Below the pieces are notes generated by a model. It was given only the letters and a program-made list of their open reading frames with translations, searched no databases and was not told where the DNA came from. A stretch of DNA of 64,000 nucleotides. Origin: Planococcus citri. Lineage: Eukaryota > Arthropoda > Insecta > Hemiptera > Pseudococcidae. Shown here piece after piece: positions 12,171 to 24,849 of the stretch. The stretch covers positions 29,750,580-29,814,579 of the forward strand of contig NC_088678.1 in assembly GCF_950023065.1 (NCBI RefSeq). The letters run 5' to 3'. Numbering within the stretch: the first letter of the stretch is position 1; the number at the start of each line of letters is the position of its first letter. The position numbers and the translations under genes are program-made.

Positions 12171-12539
12171 AATGACCCGTGGCGTCGCCAAATACTTATT
12201 TTGGTACTGTCTGCTTACTCCTTTAAACCCAAAAATTTTAGTCAAAATTATAAAAAAAAGTGTGGATTTTTTATCGTTGGATTGAAAATTAACTCGAGGA
12301 AGAATTTAGGACAAAATTGGAACTGATAATTTACAGTTGGAAATTCGGGGTGTTTGTGTTCCCAAAATGGCCCAAGACTGGAACTCCCCCCACCACCACC
12401 ACCCTCCTGAATCGATCCTGATGATATATAGATTCACAACCCAGTTTGAAAAAAAATGATTGTTTTTGAATTTTGCTAAAAATAGGAAGAAATGTTTCAA
12501 GGTGCGAATTTCCAGGGGACAAAAATGTTATAGTTCTTT

Positions 12540-14900
12540 TTTAAAATCTGGAACCGGACCCTTTTCTTCTTATCGTGGTCGTCTGGTCGAAACATATGTA
12601 CTTAATTCTAATCGGCTATAATGTAATTGGAAGTTCATATTGCTCGTTATAGTTATTCCGCATCAAAGGGAAACACGTCGTCGTCACCCTTGTAAGTTAT
12701 AACGAGGAATGAGGGGAAAAAATTGAGTGTCGGTTATGATCGGATAATTATTATTAGTTTACTACATGATCGTATTAAAAAAAAAAAAAAAAGGCTATTA
12801 CAATGCTGATGTACTACATAGTACGATCAACGATGAAGTACTTAAGTGTGATGGTAATGGTGGTTGTATGTAGTTGTATATGTAGTACATAGTACAGCTG
12901 ATTATGCGGTTTCTCTCTCACTCTGTCTCTGTCTCTCCTCGCACGACGACCACGCGAACGACCGACGACGTCGTCGTCCGCGAGTTATTCTTTAATCAAC
13001 TCGGAACTCGGAACCCCTGTTCTTTTTTTTTCTAATTCAACCCGCGACCTCCATACCGCATCTCCATTCTGTCTATAGGATGGATACTTATTTTCGATGT
13101 GCAAACTTTGTTCTGCTGGATACTTTTAGCATGTTTGTGTGATAAGTACAGCGGAAGTTTCAGCATATTATCTTGATTTATCGCGCGTTAAAAAATCTGG
13201 CACGTGGTTTCTTTCATTCATATGTTCCCGAGAGTTGAAATCCATTGAAAAAGCCGATGTTAGAGGCGTTTTTTTACTTCTCCACTCTTCGGATACGAGT
13301 GCATTCCGGTAGATTAGACCGGTAACGCGAAGAAAAAAATAAGAGAACAGGTGACGTTGGTTGAATTCCCAAGTCCGCGATGATACATATGTTTTTTCGT
13401 GACGTTGAATTTTTCTACTCTCGTATGATACACGCCCGCAATCGCAAAAGCTATCCGGCGAAAATTGTCTTTTATTTGGCGTGGTCGTAGTTGTCGGTGC
13501 TTTTCAACGAAACGAGAAATTGTGTAAAATTGCTGAAACGACGGTTTTATTATAGTGTGGCATGTGTGTGCAGTAATAGTATAAGAAAGATGAACGACGA
13601 CGAAGAAAATAGGTAGGTAGGTACAACAGAAAGGGTAAATGTAACGTGTGAATTAAGTGTCGAAACTAAGTTGAGAGAAGAAAAAAAAAGAAGAAAAGCC
13701 TATTGAAAAATCGAAAGAAAATCCAGCTGCCTGAGCTCTGCCGCATACGAACCGGAGTACCTACTCGCAGAATGAAATAGCTTACGTTGAGTTGAAGAGG
13801 AGGACGGGGGTGGTCAGAGACGAAGATGTAGAAGAAAACACACTAAGACGACAATGGTTCATTATGAAAAAGTTTCGTTTCGTGTTGGAAAAAGGTCGAA
13901 GAATGGCGAAATAAAAGAGACCGAACTGTTGGTATTTTGTGAGAAAACGACGAGAAAGAAAGCTGCGAAAATGGCGTGTGTATGGTGTGCTCGTACATAA
14001 GACTTCTTTTTAAACGCGATACCGAAGTAGAAAAAGTACACTGCATAGAGCAGAAGAAGAAGAAGAATAAGGCGAAGGCGAATCGAGAACCATTTCGTCG
14101 TCGTCGGTTGTCACTTTTTCGTCAATAGGAAGCTAATGTGAAAGGTCATTAATCTTAAGTCTTGATGAACGACGTTAACCCCTTCGCTGAACGCGAAGAC
14201 GAAGGACGTACCGAGGGACCAGACGTTCGCTGCTCGTTTACCGAAGAAAATTTTCAATTCTGTTTTTCTGCTGTAGTGTTTTCAACGACGTACACAAAGG
14301 GTTTAATGATTATGAGAAATGAATGTTTTTAATTTTCCAATAAGTTGGCTATGCTATGTACAGAATGTGTAAGAACAGTTTTGTTGCGAGAGTCACCTGT
14401 ATTGGTATGGGAATGTGTTCAGTTGCAGACTGCCTGCGGATCTCGTGGTATACTACAGCTGGTTGAGCACGAATGCTGAGGTTGATTAAATTGCATACTT
14501 TTCTGCCTAATAATACGAGCATGGAGAGGATGTGGATGTGAATACCGAAGCAGGTACACGTTGTTTCTCTCTCACCTGTTTGTTGTTGTGTTTTATGTAC
14601 ACCTACCTGCATGGTATTGTGTACGAAATGGGTTTTATTGTAGGTGATTAAACGAACTCTCAGGTGTGCGGTTACCGTTTCGGTGGCGATGGTGTTTCAT
14701 TTTCGACGGCTTATTGGTCATTTTAACGCCTACATTGTGTCGGTTTTTGTTGTAGCGTGTAGCGAATCGTCGAACGAATACAATGCCAAACATGTTCTCG
14801 CATCGGTGATTCGTCGTCGCGTGTAGTCTCTTTGTTATAGCCGAGTAATAATTAAAAAATAATGCTGTTGTTGTCTTAACGAATTATTTTAGGCTAAGCG
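12540..14900. promoter_or_regulatory. CpG-rich, repeat-poor block
   Basis: It has dense CG dinucleotides (ACGACGACCACGCGAACGACCGACGACG-like stretches near 12940-12990), CT-rich and GAA-rich microsatellites (12905-12940, 14050-14075), and no repeat-family words. Candidate frames on both strands are short. A weak plus-strand donor (CCCTT|GTAAGT near 12689) lacks a convincing acceptor. A regulatory or 5'-exon role is inferred from composition only. Confidence 0.3.
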
Positions 14901-15182
14901 AAGCAAAGCGAAAATGATAAGTGTTGATTAAATTATGGTGGGAGGTTTTTTTTGGGAGAGATTGTTTGCTTTGGGCTAACTGATTGACTGACGGGCAATT
15001 AATTAATTGTTATTTGGTGGAAGCTGGGGGAAGAAGAGGATGAATTCTGATATTATTTCTTTGCATTAAGATTCCCTGATTTTTTCATTTTTTTTTGTTA
15101 GTTCGTGTGCCATTATTGTGACATTAAATTTGGAAGCTGAGGTCTCGCATGACTTCAGAATTTCTCTGATTTTCACTGAAGA

Positions 15183-15490
15183 GGGTACCTCTCGTGGTTT
15201 TCAACTTTGATTCAAACAGGACCACGATTTTTTGGAGGAGAATGGTCTGAAACCCTCATGACCAAATTTCAGCTGTCCAAATTGATTTTGATTTTTTCAA
15301 TTTACCTAAAGCGAATTTTTGACGATTTATCTGTGTCGTTTTTTAAAAGATATCTTCGTCCAGTAAAAATAATGAAAATTAGTCGTGGCAAATTTCACAA
15401 TTTCCACCGATTTTGGAGCCTCCAGCGTGATTTTCGATTTTTCTAGAATTTTTGGAATTTTTCGAGATGATTTGGGCAGCTAAAAATTAA
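15183..15490 (+). mobile_element. Arm-only relative of the 29.3-kb fold-back element
   Basis: It aligns by eye, in the same order and orientation, with the left arm of the element at 29327-30137. Shared stretches are ACCTCTCGTGG, ACAGGACCACGATTTTTTGG, CTGAAACCCTC, CAAATTTCAGCTG, CAGTAAAAATAATG, GGAGCCTCCAGC (15415-15426) and TGGGCAGCTAAAAAT. There is no second, inverted arm, so it is a half element or a solo arm. Confidence 0.7.
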
Positions 15491-16287
15491 GTTTTGGCTT
15501 CATTATGGACCTGTTTGATGACGAGTTTATCGATTTTTTGTCAATTTCCTAGAGAATATTTCAATTCAGTGTTTTTTTGTTCATTTTTTCAATGCTGGTC
15601 AATGAGCATGTTGCTATTTTTGAGTTTATGTATGCCTTTTCTCTATAGGTAACTTCAATATTGTTTTTATGAGATTTCCTTGAAGATGAAGGAGAATGTG
15701 TTGAAATCGTCATAAAATGTTACAACGAAATTTTGATTTACAATCCACCTTTTTTTCATTCGTGATACCTAACTTGATATTCTTATTCAATAATATTGAA
15801 AAATTTCACCCCTGCCATTTATTGAACGATTTCATTGTTTCAGTTGGACTTTGGAAAAGTCTAACCGAAAATTTGTAAAAAAAACTGAACTAAAGGTACA
15901 GTTGCGTGATGACCCTTTTCTCTTCAACAAAAATTCATGTTTTGTGGATGGTTGTATTCAGATCACTTACAAAAAGGCATCGACATATTTGCGAATTTTT
16001 CTCGAAAATGTGGCCATGGAATTCATTTTAGGTAGGAAAGAAATTTTGCTGTGTAATGAATAATGATCATATGAAGTTGACCTGTGAAGATATGAAATGA
16101 ATTTCCCAGATAACGACATAATTAATTTTCGTAATCTCTAACCATAATGTTGCATGTTGTATGAAAATTTCTTTTGCTCATCTCAAACGAATAACTCGAA
16201 AGAGGAAGTACCGAATTAACAATGTAATTTTTTTTGACCAGAGATTAATTGCGTTGGTTAAGAAAATAACAGCAAAAAAATACTTAC
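15491..16287. other. AT-rich intron-like stretch
   Basis: No supported feature. If the minus-strand exon at 16288-16377 is real, this is the start of its downstream intron. Confidence 0.45.
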
Positions 16288-16377
16288 AACTTGCAGTGAT
16301 CTTGATGCTTTTTTCATAAATTTCATCAAACTGCAGCTCATGCTTTCGGAGAGAAAATACCGCCAATATTTGCGAAC
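16288..16377 (-). CDS. Candidate 90-nt symmetric exon, product unknown
   Basis: On the minus strand the acceptor is AATTTTTTTTGCAG and the donor is GTT|GTAAGTA, both close to consensus. The segment is 90 nt. The frame entered in phase 1 is open and reads a balanced protein segment (SQILAVFSLR, then KHELQFDEIYEKSIKI), leaving in phase 1. A second frame is also open and the third has a stop. The phase fits directly onto the minus-strand candidate exon at 53206-53281, which leaves in phase 1; the junction codon would be GGT (Gly). If they are neighbours, the intron between them is about 37 kb. I do not recognise the protein. It could be a chance pairing of good splice sites, but base composition and residue mix argue for a true exon. 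Confidence 0.45.
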
Positions 16378-18350
16378 CTGCAAAAAAAATTGAAATGAGA
16401 ACTATGTATTAGGTAAGGTATGTACGTAGTAAAATTACGAGTGATTTGTAATTATTGAAGCAGTCACATTGGTACCTATACGTAATGATTCTGTTAGCAT
16501 TACGAATTACGATACTTAGAGCATGCTTTCGAACCCCTTCACGTGTAGGTATAGCTACAATGTACTGTGGTGTAAATGTACAAATTCTTTCACCAAAACT
16601 CCTGTACTTGCCAGGATTTCAAAACACAGCTCGTTAACGCATATCATATACAGTAATTACGTTGAATAGATCTCTAGCGGGCTCTATGTAGACGATGCAT
16701 GTACGCAAAAGAGACAGATACTTTTTTAGCCTCACGTTTCGACTTTTTTCTTTTCTCTTTTCTCCTTTTTTTTGATAATTCGAAAGCAATTTAAGTTTTA
16801 CTGGAATAACAGCTGCGAGATAAAAATACATTACTGGTTACAAAAATAATAAGAAAGCCTTTCGAGCATACGTATGTAGACAGGAGAAAAAAACATTCTT
16901 ACGGATTGTACGCGGTGGTTTTAGGCGCGATACAAGCAAAAGGAGGGCAATGAATGATGAATGTAGGTGGCGAAGTTGAAGGGATGCTAACACCATTTAT
17001 TATGCAGTGTTCGAATTTTTCTGTGTTTTTTTGTTTCATTCTTTGTGACTTGTTAGCGAGATATAAATGATTTAAAAATTGTTTCGATTTTGTTCGAGAT
17101 GATGAATTGGTATACAAGGTTCAGGTGGCGAGATGATTGATAAATAATTCACTGGTGTTGTGATTTTCTTGTTTGTTGCGGGATTTTTAATGTGTTGAAG
17201 AGGTTTTTTTAAAAAATAAATGTTGTGGTGTGTTTAATGATGAAGAGAAATATTCGAATTACTAATTGGAAAAATTGAAAAAGTGTCTTGATTTGTTTCG
17301 TTGAGCCAATTTTTGTTGAATTAGATTGCATTTTTGGCTGAAAATTTGATTCGTCTTGGCTTTTGAATTCATTCAATTTTCAACTCCTTGAGTAGACAGT
17401 AGTGAAAATTCAAAAAGTACGAAATCGTATTCTTTTCGAGTTGAAAAACTCAATTTTGGACCCTCTTAAATCGATTCTTCATATTTTTGAATCGATCTAC
17501 CTAGGCCTTCCTTCTTCATTTTGACAATTTTTGAATTTTTTTTGAAAGACTTTCTCATCAATTTTTGAGAGCTGAAATTTTGGTTTTCAGATGTAATGTG
17601 TATTATCTTCTTAGTCTTGCCATAATAGTTTTTTTTTTCAAATTTGAGATGACGAGCTCAAGATTCGACTCCCCTCTCTTCAACATCTTCCCTCTGCATC
17701 TCCTCAAAAAATATTCACTCAAAACGCTCAACGTATAGGTAATCTACCGGTTGTGCACTGTACATCGAGGGCACACGCTATTTCGCGCGCTAATGTAATA
17801 AAATTAGAAAATACATCAACGAAGAAATGACTTTTAAAAGGCAGATTTGTGATTCATTAATCACGTGTCTTGTTATCAGCTGTAAAATGCTTGGCTGCGT
17901 TTCACCAGCGTCGTGTTAAAAGTTTACTAGTCATCTTATTGAACGATAATCCACGGTAAATACAACTTCTTAAAACACCGTTGCACATCCATGTTGTGTA
18001 TGTTTAATACATTCTCCCTTTTTAGTTTCCGTGTTTTGATAACAAACACATGCATATCTTTTTTACATCTTGTCAATGATATCGTATAGTCCGAGTTGGT
18101 ATTTATACTCACTTATATAATTTATCGACGCGTAAACACCGCGATGAGGAGGAAAACCACTTATATAGGAGAACGATAAAGGACGTCGTAAAGAGGTCGT
18201 ATCGTGTTTCTGAAACTGGGCGAGGAATTTTTATATACGCATGTATACGCGATAACGTTACCTTAGAGGGTTACGTACGTACTACGTACTCGCATAGGAC
18301 GTGTTGAAAATTTTTTTTTCTTTTTTAAATTGGCAATATAATATGCGATT
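16378..18350. other. Intron-like sequence; mixed composition, no supported gene
   Basis: It contains CT-rich (16740-16775) and TACGTA-rich (18260-18300) stretches. There are minus-strand donor-like GTAAGA (about 16893) and GTGAGT (about 18108) sites without acceptors that would define an exon. Confidence 0.4.
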
Positions 18351-20240
18351 AGGTATTGGCAGGTGGTTTTATGTTGGGAAATGGCGTATCGAAAGTGCAG
18401 AATTTTGACGTACGAATTTGAATTTTTCAATTGTTTATCTCAATTTTTGAAAGGGAAGAAATTTTCTCGAAAATATCAGATTCGAACTTTCGAAGAATTT
18501 CTACCTACGTGATGCCTAAAAAAGAATCAAGTGTTTCCAAATTCAGAGCTGTGGTTGAGATTCGTCGTCAGAGAAATATCGGAATGTTTGAGCAATGAGG
18601 GGGAGGGAGTTAAGAACCGAAAAATATGTTGCAGGGATTCGAATATTTCGAGAATCTTATTTTCAGACTCTCCTCCCCCTCCAAAAAAGTGAAGTTGAAA
18701 CTCATCTAATTTTTATTCTGTAATTCGAATAGTGTTGTGAAAAATGATTTTTATGGTTGAGTAATGTGAAAAAAACATATTCTGGATTTTGACGAAAATT
18801 GACGAGAAAGTTCTTATTAAGTGGGAGACTACCCAGAAAAATTCCAAGTCCTCGGGTCACGCAGAAGACTGGTCCATAAAAGTCCTCCACTCCTCAAAGT
18901 GGGATCATTTTTGAAAAAAAATGGTATTTTTGCTCTTTCTGAGTAATGTAATCTGTACAGTTCATCGGCCACTCCCCCCACCCCTTCCTTGTAAATTCAA
19001 TATCTGAACCTCCCTAACTAATCGACTTTGATATTCAATACCACTTTTAGTTTTCTACCATGGCACTTAAGGATTGGTAGATTGCAAAAATTACAATTTA
19101 TTATCTACTTCATGGCATTTTTCCCCTATGGATTTTTTTTACGAAAGATGAACCGGCTTCAAGATTCAGCAGGTCAAAATGCTCCAATAAATACTTTTCT
19201 CGCGATCAAATTGGACAAATTTTCAAAATTCATATATTTTTTCACTCATTTTAGTGGGTGTTGGAAAAAAATTCAAGCAAAAGAATGAATTTGGACAATT
19301 TGATCGAAATGATCGTATAATTGGTGTTTTTTGACCTGCTGATTGTGAGCACGAATCCAGCGTCAGTTTTTCTCAAAGGGTCCTGGTTTATTGCCAGTAA
19401 GTTCTACTTTTTGCCAAAATTGTAAAAAAAGATTCTGCTTTTTCCATTTTTTTTTCTATCAAACTTTGAAACTTTCTATTCAAGTATTCTCTTTTCTTTT
19501 CAGAATTTACAATTTATTGTTTCATGTTTTCTATAGTTTCCTTCTGAAGCATAAAACGTTTGGGCATCAATGCTTAAATTTTGATTACCGCTTAAATTGG
19601 AATGTTTTGAAAAAATTTTGGGCTGGAAAAGTTCTCATCCCTTATCTTCATCTTTCGGAATACACAAATTTTGTCTTTTTTTGGTTGTTGTACAATTGTC
19701 TTTTTTGGCGTGCAATTTAATATTTCCCCAAAATTTTCTGAACTTTCAACTTTTCCTCATCGAAATGGAATTGCCGATTTTTTTGGCTTTCTTGCATTTC
19801 GAGATTCTTGAGAGAATTGAATGAGTGAATTAAGTATGTACTTTGTATGTATTTAATATTTATATGAGTTCTGTTTGAACTGTGGTCCGTTTTAAACATT
19901 TTTGGGGCTTCATTAATCCAAAAATTTCTCACGTTTTAAAATTTCTCCTTCCTTCCACTCCTTTTTGCTGTTAGTTGAAAACTCGACTGACTTGTTTTTG
20001 TGAACTTGCAAATTGCAATGCAAAGATGGCCAAAACTAATCAATTTTGTTCGCCCATTTCATTCCATAGTAGTTATGTAGTCACTGATTTGAGCAGGATT
20101 TGAACGAGAGACCTCTGAAAATATTCCATTTAACCTTTCGATGATTCTGCAAAATTGATTCGATAAATAAATTGATCAAATGACAATACCTATCATGTAG
20201 CTACGTTTCGATATTGAGTACCAGCACGATATATTGTTGT
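18351..20240. other. AT-rich island
   Basis: A/T homopolymers and C-rich poly-pyrimidine patches (near 18670 and 18970). Scattered words of the 'TTTTTGCCAAAATTG' repeat occur near 19390-19450. No gene or complete element. Confidence 0.4.
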
Positions 20241-21690
20241 ATTTGTTTGTACTTATTCAGTTACCTATCTACTTCTAGATGAGTATTTAACTGCGATCTG
20301 AATGCCTGGAAGTGATCCCTTTGGTATGTAACCATAAATACGTATAACAATTACCACAGCAACAGAGTAATAATAAGCATCGCGAACAAACGACCATGCT
20401 ATCGAGTTGATTAGCCTCAACGAAGCAGAAAAAAACGAAAGAATGAAAGAATGAAAGAGGTTTGGAAAATAGTGACCGGGTGCTGGTCCGGTGGTCGTAA
20501 TCAGAGCGTGATTTATAGCAAAGGCAGAAGTGCGATGGCTCGGTGTCTTCATTCTTATCCCTGCCAGCGCTAATGACTTCTACCGAATTATTATTTTTTG
20601 GCCAGTCATGGTTGTATTTAGCGTTGTCCGTTATCTATACATAACGCTGCCAGGCGAATGTAACGATTAAACGCATTGTGTTGCTGGTGCTTAATAGCGA
20701 TTTCATTGTCTGCCGCTGTGGAGATCATATCTACCATTGAGGAGTTTTTAATACGGTTAGAATGCTGCCACTGCCAGTGCCACCGCTAGAGTCTTGGTTC
20801 TGCTGTTCGACGTATACATCAGAGGTATTAAAATGTTTTTTACACGCGTTTTGATTAGCTGATTTGTAGTATGAATGGAGTCGGATGTTTTTAACCGCGG
20901 GCTAGTACTAATGGAAATTTGGACCGGCTACTGCAACCGGTTGCCTTGTTGTAATGGAGATCGATTCATTGCTATAATACGTCGTGATACGGTTGTTTAG
21001 TCCGTACAAATACGTGCCTATATATACCTACGAGGTACATTATTTACCCTCGTATCTAAGTACTTACTACTTACAATTGGTAGTTGGATAGATTTGAAAT
21101 GGTATGTTTGATAGGTAGTGTTGTTGATTCAATCGGAAGTATTATTAGGAAATCTAAAGGAAATGATATCCTATTGAGGGCTTACTTAGTGTTTATTTAT
21201 CTTGTTTTTATTTTAATGAATTATGAAGTGATACACGTTCTGCTAATTAATAATTTTGTACTCAGTGTAGGTGCGAATATTATCTCTTGACCCTTTTGCT
21301 GGTATACATGTAGTTTGTCGATGTGCAGGCTTGTTCTCGCAAGAGAGTCCAAAAGTCGAGGTTATCGTACGATCGTCGAGTTAACCATTCGTTGGTGTAT
21401 TTTTCCGCATCTTTTATAGTAATAGGTAAAGGTATACGCTATACACACATTCCTAAGTTGTGTAAACCCCATCGACTACAACAGTGCATCTTCACTCGAC
21501 TCTTCGTGTATTAAAATTTATAACCCAAATGCCATAGAATATGCCATATTTGCACTTAACTCGAATCAGTAGCATGATAACCGGTTCTCAATGGTTAATA
21601 ATTCTTACTTAAGTACCGACACATTGACCAAAAGTCAAACAACCATGTACTTGTTGTAACTGCGTTTATAAATGCGCATTCTTTGGTCAT
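20241..21690. promoter_or_regulatory. CpG-containing, repeat-poor block
   Basis: CpG and GATC words return and repeat-family words are absent. It has CTGCCACTGCCAGTGCCACC near 20764, a short AAAGAATGA tandem near 20435-20455, and many TACCTA/GTAGGTA words. The role is unknown; it is listed because the composition contrasts with its flanks. Confidence 0.25.
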
Positions 21691-21754
21691 TTCGAAGGCG
21701 AAAAATACGACGATTTATTCCATTTTGAAAATTTTCTTCGAACGGATACAGAAA

Positions 21755-22828
21755 CAGGGTATCTAACAGGTAGTGCAAGTAGTGAAAGTAGTGAAAAAGT
21801 AGTGAATTTTAAAACGGGTAGTGAAAGTAGTGAAAAAGTAGTGAATTTTGTTAAAAAGGTAGTGAAAAAATGAAAAAATTCAAATTCGTTCTTTTTTTCT
21901 CGATCTTTATTCCGTAGAAAAGAGCTCATTTTTCGACTTTTTTAGAGCTTGAATTACACATTTTTGAGAGCTTTTGCCCTCGCTTCGCTCGGGCTGTTTA
22001 CTCTTTTTCCCCATGAGCAACTATTATTCAAATTCAAGAAATGTTCAAAGTTTGAATCAAAAAAATGAACTCCTCCCTGCTCCTGCATAAAAAAAATTTT
22101 TTTCACTTCTCGAAACATGAATTTTTGAAAGTTTCTGCCCTCGCTTCGCTCGAGCTCGTTTGCTTTTTTTTCAATTTTGAATTTTTCAAAAAAAAAAATC
22201 ATTTGAACCTCAAAATTTTGAAGCAAATTAAGTAATAAACTTCTTATATGTATAACCAATTCATCACACTAGAAAATCATCGTTTTTTACGTAAACTTAT
22301 GTTCCTCCCTCTCGAAATTAAAAATTTGGTTTGTTAAATATTTGCCCAATTTCATTACTTGAGCAAGAACCTTTTTAACGTGAAAAAAAAATCAAAAATT
22401 GAAATGATTAAGTTATATTTTCGACATCCGCTTGCTTGAAAAAAATCTTGAGATGTTGAAGACATTGGAAAACTAAAAGCGAAAAATTCTAATGTAAAAT
22501 GTTGCCTCCCCCGGCTCCTTTTCTTTATAAAATCTCTAGTGTTTAAAAAATGTCCTGCTAAAGTCCTGATTTTTTATTTTGAAATTTTATTTGACACCTT
22601 GTCTTATAACGAATGTATTGTATTGTTTTTTTCAATAATTTTGATTGAAATTACGAATTTTCTTCCAATTTCAATTTTTTTTAAAAATTATCACGTGAAA
22701 AATTTGACTTTGTTAATTTTTTTGTGTGGGGGGGGGGTGGTCGAGTGGATGGCATTTTGAAAAAAGGTAGTGAAAAAAATAGTGAAAAAGTAGTGATTTT
22801 TTCAAAAAAAAATCCGTTAGATACCCTG
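21755..22828. mobile_element. 1.07-kb DNA transposon relic, CAGGGTATCTAAC termini
   Basis: The left end CAGGGTATCTAAC (21755-21767) and right end GTTAGATACCCTG (22816-22828) are perfect inverted repeats of 13 bp. A perfect 5-bp duplication AGAAA flanks them (21750-21754, 22829-22833). Both subterminal regions carry GTAGTGAAA-type tandem repeats. The interior contains two CCTCGCTTCGCTCG motifs (about 21978 and 22138), a TGTCCTGCTAAAGTCCTG word and a poly-G run, but no transposase frame. It shares termini and duplication length with the 280-bp element at 2547. A second, related interior follows at 23690-24626 in the same orientation. Confidence 0.85.
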
Positions 22829-23488
22829 AGAAACGATACGAGGACGCATTATTCGACAAATTTTATGGCGTAAATTTTACAAAATTGAGTGTTCGTAGGG
22901 GTTTCAAGAATTATTCCTGGGTTGGATTTTATTAGATGATCGTTTGCGATTGCGCAGCAAATGTTCCTGCGCTTCAAACGGATGAAAATTAAACCCAACT
23001 TTTAAAATGGAATTTCAACATCCCTGAAAATGCAAAAGGGTTTCAGGATTTCAATTTTGAATGAAATTCAAAAAAGTTTCAAAAGTCAAGTTGGTACGAA
23101 CTTTGAAGTACATAATTAAATATATATTAGGGTGGATCGCCAAAAAAAAGTGGATGGATTTTGACCAAATTCAGCAGAAACCTTTATTTTGAGTTGAAAA
23201 TTATTCACAAAAAATGTTCACTCTGTAGGTGCCCCTTGAGGGGAGATGTGGGCTCTCAAAGAGGGGACATTTTCGAAAAAACCTCAGTCCTGTCGCTACC
23301 ACAACCTGTTTTGAAAAAAATGGTCCAGTTTCAAAAGAATAAGGCCTCTGTCATCAAAATTGAAGGCCATTTTCAGGGTTCTACCGAGCAGTTGAAAATT
23401 GACAAATTATTAATTTTTGAATAAATTCGTGTTTTGAAAATTTTTTCCTCAACAAATTTCCCATTAATTATGCCAAAATATTGGGGAA
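22829..23488. other. Spacer between two related elements
   Basis: AT-rich sequence with no terminal repeats or exon signals that I can support. Confidence 0.4.
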
Positions 23489-23611
23489 ATATTTTGGAAC
23501 GCAGTGGTGCCAATTTTTGGATAATTTTTGCCAATTTCAAGAAATCGAGAAAAGATTTTTTGAAATTGGCCAAAATTATCCAAAAATTGGCACCACTGCG
23601 TTCTAAAATAT
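23489..23611. repeat. 123-nt near-perfect hairpin
   Basis: The left arm 23489-23540 (containing CGCAGTGGTGCCAATTTTTG) is complementary to the right arm 23559-23611 (containing CAAAAATTGGCACCACTGCG). The loop of about 18 nt is GAAATCGAGAAAAGATTT. Only a few mismatches occur over roughly 52 paired positions. It could be a young palindromic MITE or a source of small RNAs. No target duplication is obvious. Confidence 0.9.
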
Positions 23612-23689
23612 CTTTTTTTTTGGTTTTGTAGGACATTGAGTTGTTATATCAAGTTATTTTTTTGGATGAAACCCTTCAATGAAGTCAAT

Positions 23690-24626
23690 CAAGGTAGTGA
23701 AAAATGAAAAAAAGCGGAAAATCTCCTATTTATTTTTCCACACAAGTAAAATTTTGTAAAAAATGGCTCATTTGTTGATTTTTTTAGAACTTGAATTATA
23801 TATTTTTGAAAATTTCTGCCCTCGCTTCGCTCGGGCTATTTGCTCTTCTTTTTAAATATAAAAAACTTATTGTTCAAATTCAAGAAATGTTTGGAGTTTC
23901 AATCAGAAAAATACTCCCTTACCTCCATAAATTTTTTTTTTACTTCTTGCACCATGAATTTTTGAAAGCTTTCTTGGCCTCGCTTCACTCAGGATCGTTT
24001 GCTTTTTTTTTCAAGTATGAATTTTTTAAAAAATAATCATTCAAGTTTTAAAATTTTGAAGCAAAATAATAAACTTCTTCATTCATCACCCAAGAAAACA
24101 ACGTTTTTATACCCCTCGAAATACTACGTAATTTCAATAGCTTTTTCGAAAAATTTGTACCCTATTATTTTTTTCCAAATGTTCAAATCTTCCATTAATT
24201 TTTTTCAATTTTTAATTTTGAAAAAAGTTCTTTATTCGCCCAATTTCATTACAGTAACAAGAACCTAGAAGATGAAAATAAAATCAAAAATAAATGACAA
24301 AATTATATTCTCGACATCCGTTTGCTTGAAAAAATCTTGGAATATTTGAAGACATTGGAAAAGCGAAAAATTGTAATGTAAAATTTTGCCTCGTCCGTCC
24401 CCTCCCCTTCTTGAAAAATTCCAAGTGCTTGAAAAATGTCCTGCTAAAGTCCTAATGTAAAAAATTACAAAGTTGAAAAAAAAAATTAAAAATGAGAAAT
24501 CATTCCTATTGGGGGGGGGGGGGTTAAAATATTTTGAAAGGCAGTGATGTTTTTTGAAAGGTAGTGAAAAAAGTAGGTAGTGAAAAGGTAGTGATTTTTG
24601 ATCAAAAAATTCCGGTAGACACCCTG
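23690..24626. mobile_element. Second, 5'-truncated copy of the 21.8-kb element
   Basis: It follows the order of 21755-22828: GTAGTGAAAAATGAAAA start, CTTGAATTATATATTTTTGA, CCTCGCTTCGCTCGGGCT (23819 onward), a second diverged copy (CCTCGCTTCACTCAGG, about 23979), TGTCCTGCTAAAGTCCTAATG, poly-G, GTAGTGA repeats and the right terminus GTAGACACCCTG ending at 24626. I find no left terminus. A further short copy of the right end occurs at about 24755-24815. Confidence 0.75.
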
Positions 24627-24849
24627 AATATGTAATCTCAAATTGAAAAAAATAGCAAGTATTGAAGTACAAACTGGATAATGGCGCTGATTATAATAAA
24701 AAATGTTGAAAAAAGTTTTGAAGGACGGATTTTTCTGAATATGTCTTCTGAAAGGGTAATGAAAAAGTGATTATTTTCGCTTGAAAACTCCTGTAGAAAA
24801 CCTGAATTTAAATGAAAAGAATGCATTTCTAGACCAAAATTCCTAAATT

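Noticed and set aside
24265..24672. 135-codon minus-strand frame
   Set aside because: It lies inside a transposon relic and is Phe-rich from poly-A/T; not a transposase.
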